From Billgrantia sulfidoxydans (GTDB taxonomy: Bacteria; Pseudomonadota; Gammaproteobacteria; Pseudomonadales; Halomonadaceae): a stretch of DNA of 64,000 nt. The notes beneath the pieces were generated by a model, which worked only from the letters and a program-made list of their open reading frames with translations, did no database searches and was not told where the DNA came from. Positions 60,602 through 64,000 of the stretch are shown here, in pieces; positions within the stretch are counted from its first letter, which is position 1, and every line of letters starts with the position of its first letter. The position numbers and the translations under genes are program-made. The stretch is taken from positions 3,658,001-3,722,000 of the forward strand of contig NZ_CP053381.1 of NCBI RefSeq assembly GCF_017868775.1, written 5' to 3'.

Positions 60602-61867
60602 ATGATCGATTCCACGACACAGATGGCCCTGGGCCGGCAATTGATGGCGCGCCTGGACGAGGCCGCGCGCCACTCCCGGCCCGGCCCGGGCGTCACGCGG
60701 CTGTTCTGTTCCGATGAGCATCGTGCGGTACTGGAGCTGATTGCCGATTGGATGCGCCAGGCCGGGCTGACACCGGAACTCGACGCCTCCGGCAATCTGG
60801 TGGGGCGCAATGCACGTGCCATGGCGGGCGAAAAGACCCTGATCATGGGCTCCCATCAGGACACGGTGGTCGAAGGCGGCAAGTACGACGGCATGCTGGG
60901 CGTCGCCCTGCCGCTGCAGGCCCTGCAGGCCTTGAAGGAGGCCGGCACCGAGCTGCCCTATGGGATCGAGGTGGTCGCCTTCGGCGACGAGGAGGGCACC
61001 CGTTTCCAGTCGACCCTGGTCGGCAGCCGTGCCCTCGCCGGCACCTTCGACCCGGCAAGCCTCGAGGCGCGAGACACCGACGGCGTGACGCTCGGCGAGG
61101 CGCTCAAGGGGTTTGGCGGCGACCCGGCAAGGATTCCCGAGTTGGCCCGCAATCCTGAGCAGGTGCTTGGCTTCGTGGAAGTGCATATTGAACAGGGCCC
61201 GGTGCTGGAGCAGCGCGACCATGCCGTGGGCGTCGTCACCGCGCTGACCGGGATCGAGCGCCACCGCATGCGCGTGACGGGCAAGGCCGGCCACGCCGGC
61301 ACCACGCCGATGGCGGGCCGCCGGGATGCGCTGGTCGGCGCGGCCGGGATGGTGGTGGAAGCGGACAGGATCCTGAACGCCACCGAGGAACTTGTCGGCG
61401 TGGTGGGCAAGCTGGAGGTCAGGCCCAATGCCGTGAACGTGATACCCGCCGAGGTGACCTTCACGCTGGAGCTGCGCTCCCCTGAGGCCGACGTGCGCGA
61501 GCGGGGGCGCCGGGAGATTCTCGAGGCCTTCGAGCGACACGCCGAGGCCCGCGGGCTCGAGCTGTCGGTCGAGACCACGTACCAGGCCGAGGCCGTCGCC
61601 TGCGCCGACTGGTTGATCGAGGCCCTGGAGAAGGCGTGCCGGGGCTGCGGCGAACCCGCCGAGCGCCTGTTCAGCGGCGCCGGTCATGACGGCCTGGCGA
61701 TGCATGACCTCACCGATATCGGCATGCTCTTCGTACGCTGCCGGGACGGCCTGAGTCATCACCCGGACGAAGCCATCAGTGGGGAAGACGCCGGTCGTGC
61801 CACCCAGGTGCTGATGCGCTTCCTCACCGACCTGGGCGCTTCCGCGCAGGCCGGCCCCCCGACCTGA
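60602..61867 (+). CDS. M20-family Zn hydrolase (N-carbamoyl-L-amino acid hydrolase / allantoate amidohydrolase type)
   Basis: 421 residues. Metal ligands and catalytic residues are in MGSHQDTVVEGGKYDGMLG (His, Asp), VVAFGDEEGTRFQSTLVGS (Glu pair), GFVEVHIEQGPVL (His) and FSGAGHDGLAMHD (His). The dimerisation domain lies about residues 215-330. The ATG 60602 has AGGAG upstream. This subfamily opens carbamoyl or ureido groups (N-carbamoyl amino acids, allantoate, ureidoglycolate). With YfcC and DUF1028 it forms a catabolic operon whose exact substrate is not visible. Confidence 0.9.
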   Translation: MIDSTTQMALGRQLMARLDEAARHSRPGPGVTRLFCSDEHRAVLELIADWMRQAGLTPELDASGNLVGRNARAMAGEKTLIMGSHQDTVVEGGKYDGMLGVALPLQALQALKEAGTELPYGIEVVAFGDEEGTRFQSTLVGSRALAGTFDPASLEARDTDGVTLGEALKGFGGDPARIPELARNPEQVLGFVEVHIEQGPVLEQRDHAVGVVTALTGIERHRMRVTGKAGHAGTTPMAGRRDALVGAAGMVVEADRILNATEELVGVVGKLEVRPNAVNVIPAEVTFTLELRSPEADVRERGRREILEAFERHAEARGLELSVETTYQAEAVACADWLIEALEKACRGCGEPAERLFSGAGHDGLAMHDLTDIGMLFVRCRDGLSHHPDEAISGEDAGRATQVLMRFLTDLGASAQAGPPT

Positions 61868-61886
61868 GGCCCGGCACGGGGCCGCC

Positions 61887-62633
61887 TCAGTCGGTCAGGA
61901 AGCCGCGCCGCACCTGGGCCTCGTTGTCGTTCATCACCGCCTGGGCCGAGAGCATGTGTTCGCGCATCAGCTCACGGGCCAAGTCGGCGTCCCCCGCCTC
62001 GATGGCGTCCAGCAGCCGGGCGTGGTACTGGCAGCCGGTGGGGCCGATCTGGTGGTCGCCCGGCTCGTAGAGTCGCCGGTAGACGGTGAGGTCGGAGAGC
62101 ACCTGCACGGTGAAGCGAATGATGAACGACAGCAGCGGGTTGCCCCCCGCCAGCTCGGCGAGCATCTCGTGGAAGCGCAGCGAGTCGATGTGCTGCTGGC
62201 GCTCGGTCTCCATGTCGGGCGCCGGCGTGGCGTAGCTGTGCAGGCTTTCGCGCAGACGAGCCAAGTCATCGGCGCAGACCCTGCCGGCCAGCGACGCGGC
62301 GAGCTCCGGTTCCAGCGCCACACGGATCTGGTAGATGTCGCGGATCGAGATGTCCTGGAAATAGAAATAGTGGCTGAGCAGCGAGGTCGCCTTCGCCTCG
62401 CTCATCTTGCACACGAAGACACCGCCGCCGGGGCCGGTACGCGTCACCACCAGCCCCTGCGCCTCGAGGACACGGGTGCTCTCCCGAATGGTGCCCTTGG
62501 AGACGCCCAGGGTTTCCATCAGCTCGGCCTCGCTGGGCAGACGGTCCCCCGGCATCAGCTGGCGATCCACGATCCAGCCCTTGATGGTATCCGCGACGTG
62601 ATAGGGAAGGCGACGCGATGCAGAACCCGCCAT
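61887..62633 (-). CDS. GntR-family regulator with FCD domain
   Basis: 248 residues. The winged helix ETLGVSKGTIRESTRVLEAQ lies near residue 50, and a helical FCD domain follows (LRFHEMLAELAGG and QYHARLLDAIEAGDADLA supply the metal-binding histidines). The start is uncertain between ATG 62633 and ATG 62645; the former has AGAG in front. It converges on the M20 gene and is the likely regulator of that operon via the palindrome at 58405. FCD regulators sense small carboxylates. Confidence 0.85.
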   Translation of the reverse strand: MAGSASRRLPYHVADTIKGWIVDRQLMPGDRLPSEAELMETLGVSKGTIRESTRVLEAQGLVVTRTGPGGGVFVCKMSEAKATSLLSHYFYFQDISIRDIYQIRVALEPELAASLAGRVCADDLARLRESLHSYATPAPDMETERQQHIDSLRFHEMLAELAGGNPLLSFIIRFTVQVLSDLTVYRRLYEPGDHQIGPTGCQYHARLLDAIEAGDADLARELMREHMLSAQAVMNDNEAQVRRGFLTD

Positions 62634-62721
62634 AGAAACTCTCATGCCGATGTCAGGAGGCCAAGGGTAAGCCATTCGTGGTGAAGCGAACAGGCCATGC
62701 CCACCGGTCACCCCTGGCATG

Positions 62722-63702
62722 TCAGCCGCGCTGCCTGGCCTCCTCCCGCTTCCGCCGCCTGCCCTTTCGCTCCAGCATCAGGTACCCCACGCAGGCCACC
62801 AACAGGGGCAACAGGAAGTAGAGGGCGCGATAGGCGATCAGGGCGGCGAGGATCTCGCTCTTGGCGACCTCATGTTGCAACAGCGCGAGGAACACCGCTT
62901 CCAGCACCCCGAGGCCGGCGGGAATGTGCGTGATCACACCGGCGATAGCGCTGATCAGCAGGATGCCGAGGATGCTGGGAAAGAACAGCCCCTGCGGCAG
63001 CAGCAGGTAGATCAGCATGCCCATCAGTAACCAGTTCGCTGCTCCCAGGGCCGCCTGCATCAAGGCCAACTTGAGCGGGGGCAGCACGACCTCGTGGCCC
63101 CGCACGTGCCATACGCGTCGCTTGGAGAAGCGGCAGGCGGCCAAGTAGGCGAACGAGATACCCAGCAGCCCGAAACCGATGAGCTGCAACCCCGTAGCGC
63201 CGATTTCCCAGGACGACGGCAGGCCGAGCAGCCGAAAGGAGAAAACGGTGCCGGCGAGGATCATATAGCCCAGCCAGTTGGCGATCAGGCTGACGCTGAG
63301 TATTCGCGTCACGGTGCTGACGCCGAGTCCCAGGCGGGTGTAGAGGCGATAGCGCATTGCCAGCCCCCCCACCCAGGCGCCGAGGTTCAGGTTGAAGGCG
63401 TAGCACACGGAGGCCACCAGCAGGACGCGCCAGGCCGGTAGCTCGTGGCCGGTGTAACGCTTGCCCAGCAGGTCGTAGCCGCTGAAGGCGGCGTGGCTGG
63501 CCGCGGTAATGCCTACCCCGGCCAGCAGCAGCAGGGGGCTGTAGCTGCGCAGGGTCTCGACGACTTCGGGCCAGTCGACGTTGCGCGCCAGCGAGAACAG
63601 CAGCACCGCGACCAGCACGAAGAAGGCCAGCGTGACGCCACGCTTCAGCCAGCGGCGCCAGGTTCGGGATGGCTTGAGCCTGTCGATGACGGATACCTTC
63701 AT
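62722..63702 (-). CDS. ybhN: YbhN-like inner membrane protein (UPF0104)
   Basis: 326 residues, about eight membrane helices, of the lysylphosphatidylglycerol-synthase transmembrane superfamily. NLNLGAWVGGLAMRYRLYTR and ITHIPAGLGVLEAVFLALL are the two conserved blocks. E. coli YbhN is encoded beside clsB and works with it on cardiolipin; here too it starts 18 nt after the clsB stop. The tail is basic (KGRRRKREEARQRG). Confidence 0.88.
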   Translation of the reverse strand: MKVSVIDRLKPSRTWRRWLKRGVTLAFFVLVAVLLFSLARNVDWPEVVETLRSYSPLLLLAGVGITAASHAAFSGYDLLGKRYTGHELPAWRVLLVASVCYAFNLNLGAWVGGLAMRYRLYTRLGLGVSTVTRILSVSLIANWLGYMILAGTVFSFRLLGLPSSWEIGATGLQLIGFGLLGISFAYLAACRFSKRRVWHVRGHEVVLPPLKLALMQAALGAANWLLMGMLIYLLLPQGLFFPSILGILLISAIAGVITHIPAGLGVLEAVFLALLQHEVAKSEILAALIAYRALYFLLPLLVACVGYLMLERKGRRRKREEARQRG

Positions 63703-63720
63703 GGCGTGACCTCGCAGGCC

Positions 63721-64000
63721 TCAATCCAGCGCCCGCTGCCCCGGGCGCTGCTTGGGCGTCAACGGTTCGAGCCGGGGTGTGTGGCCGGGGCTCCAGCCCG
63801 CGCTGAGGGGGAAGTGGCGCAGGAAGTGGAAGCTCACGAACATCAGCGGCGCCCGCCACCAGCGCCCCTTCTCCGCGGCTTCGGGCGTGATCAGGCGGCA
63901 GCTGTTCTCGATCAGCTCGGTCAGGTGCTCGTGGATCTGCCGGTTGAGGCCGGTATCCCGGATGAACAGGTTGGCCTCGAGGTTGAGCGAGAGGCTGAGC
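63721..64000 (-). CDS. clsB: Cardiolipin synthase B, 3' part (cut by window edge)
   Basis: 93 C-terminal codons are visible on the minus strand. LSLSLNLEANLFIRDTGLN and FHFLRHFPLSAGWSPGHTPR match the end of ClsB (phospholipase D-like cardiolipin synthase). The HKD catalytic motifs would be beyond the window. It lies upstream of ybhN with an 18-nt gap in one operon, as in enterobacteria. Confidence 0.88.
   Translation of the reverse strand, partial: LSLSLNLEANLFIRDTGLNRQIHEHLTELIENSCRLITPEAAEKGRWWRAPLMFVSFHFLRHFPLSAGWSPGHTPRLEPLTPKQRPGQRALD

Overview
The window looks like a chromosome segment of a Halomonas-type gammaproteobacterium. It is GC-rich, with dense gene packing and many 4-bp ATGA or GTGA gene overlaps. 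It carries a TRAP transporter, a siderophore-interacting protein, RecBCD, a kynurenine pathway and many LysR/AraC/GntR regulators beside metabolic genes. The genus is inferred from overall gene style, not from a marker gene.

Layout. 0.1-2.8 kb: methylmalonate-semialdehyde dehydrogenase (mmsA) divergent from a LysR regulator. 2.8-7.2 kb: a kynA-kynB-kynU operon for tryptophan to anthranilate, and selO. 7.3-15.3 kb: a malonate-use locus made of a GntR/FCD regulator (MatR-like), a three-gene TRAP transporter, malonyl-CoA decarboxylase, malonyl-CoA synthetase, a D-2-hydroxyacid dehydrogenase and a carboxymuconolactone-decarboxylase-family protein. Two GTATAC operator-like sites lie in its promoter. 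15.4-26.4 kb: mixed genes, including a siderophore-interacting protein behind a Fur-box-like site, two small secreted EF-hand proteins, an amidase, an EamA exporter, a flavin reductase plus a broken 5' copy of it, an AraC/SDR pair, a frameshifted Atu4866-type gene and a 5'-nucleotidase. 26.5-36.3 kb: recC-recB-recD.

36.3-43.1 kb is the accessory hot spot. Between recD and an intact DUF6544-type gene lie a PAP2 phosphatase, a partial second copy of the recD 3' end, a sharply AT-rich block of three genes, a truncated second copy of the DUF6544-type gene, a potassium-channel-like gene and two toxin-antitoxin loci. In both loci the toxin is broken and the antitoxin is intact. The most novel candidate is the AT-rich pair at 37.3-38.5 kb: a single-pass membrane protein with a probable beta-rich cytosolic domain, overlapping by 4 bp a peptidoglycan transglycosylase (GT51) domain protein that has no obvious membrane anchor. 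I suggest it may be an uncharacterised anti-phage or cell-suicide module. That role is inference.

43.1-58.1 kb: small metabolic, redox and stress genes. They include two GFA-fold proteins, a FrnE-like DsbA, an IsdG-type monooxygenase, mtnN, trxC, two nitroreductases, a TetR/MFS pair with an operator, LysE with an AraC regulator, a yeast-type cytosine deaminase, a ferritin of the bacterioferritin type and YbaK. A decayed LysR/SDR pair lies at 52.2-52.6 kb. 58.4-62.6 kb: an operon of a YfcC-type carrier, a DUF1028 protein and an M20 amidohydrolase, with a GntR regulator at its end and a perfect 28-bp palindrome in front. 62.7-64.0 kb: ybhN and the 3' part of clsB, cut by the window edge.
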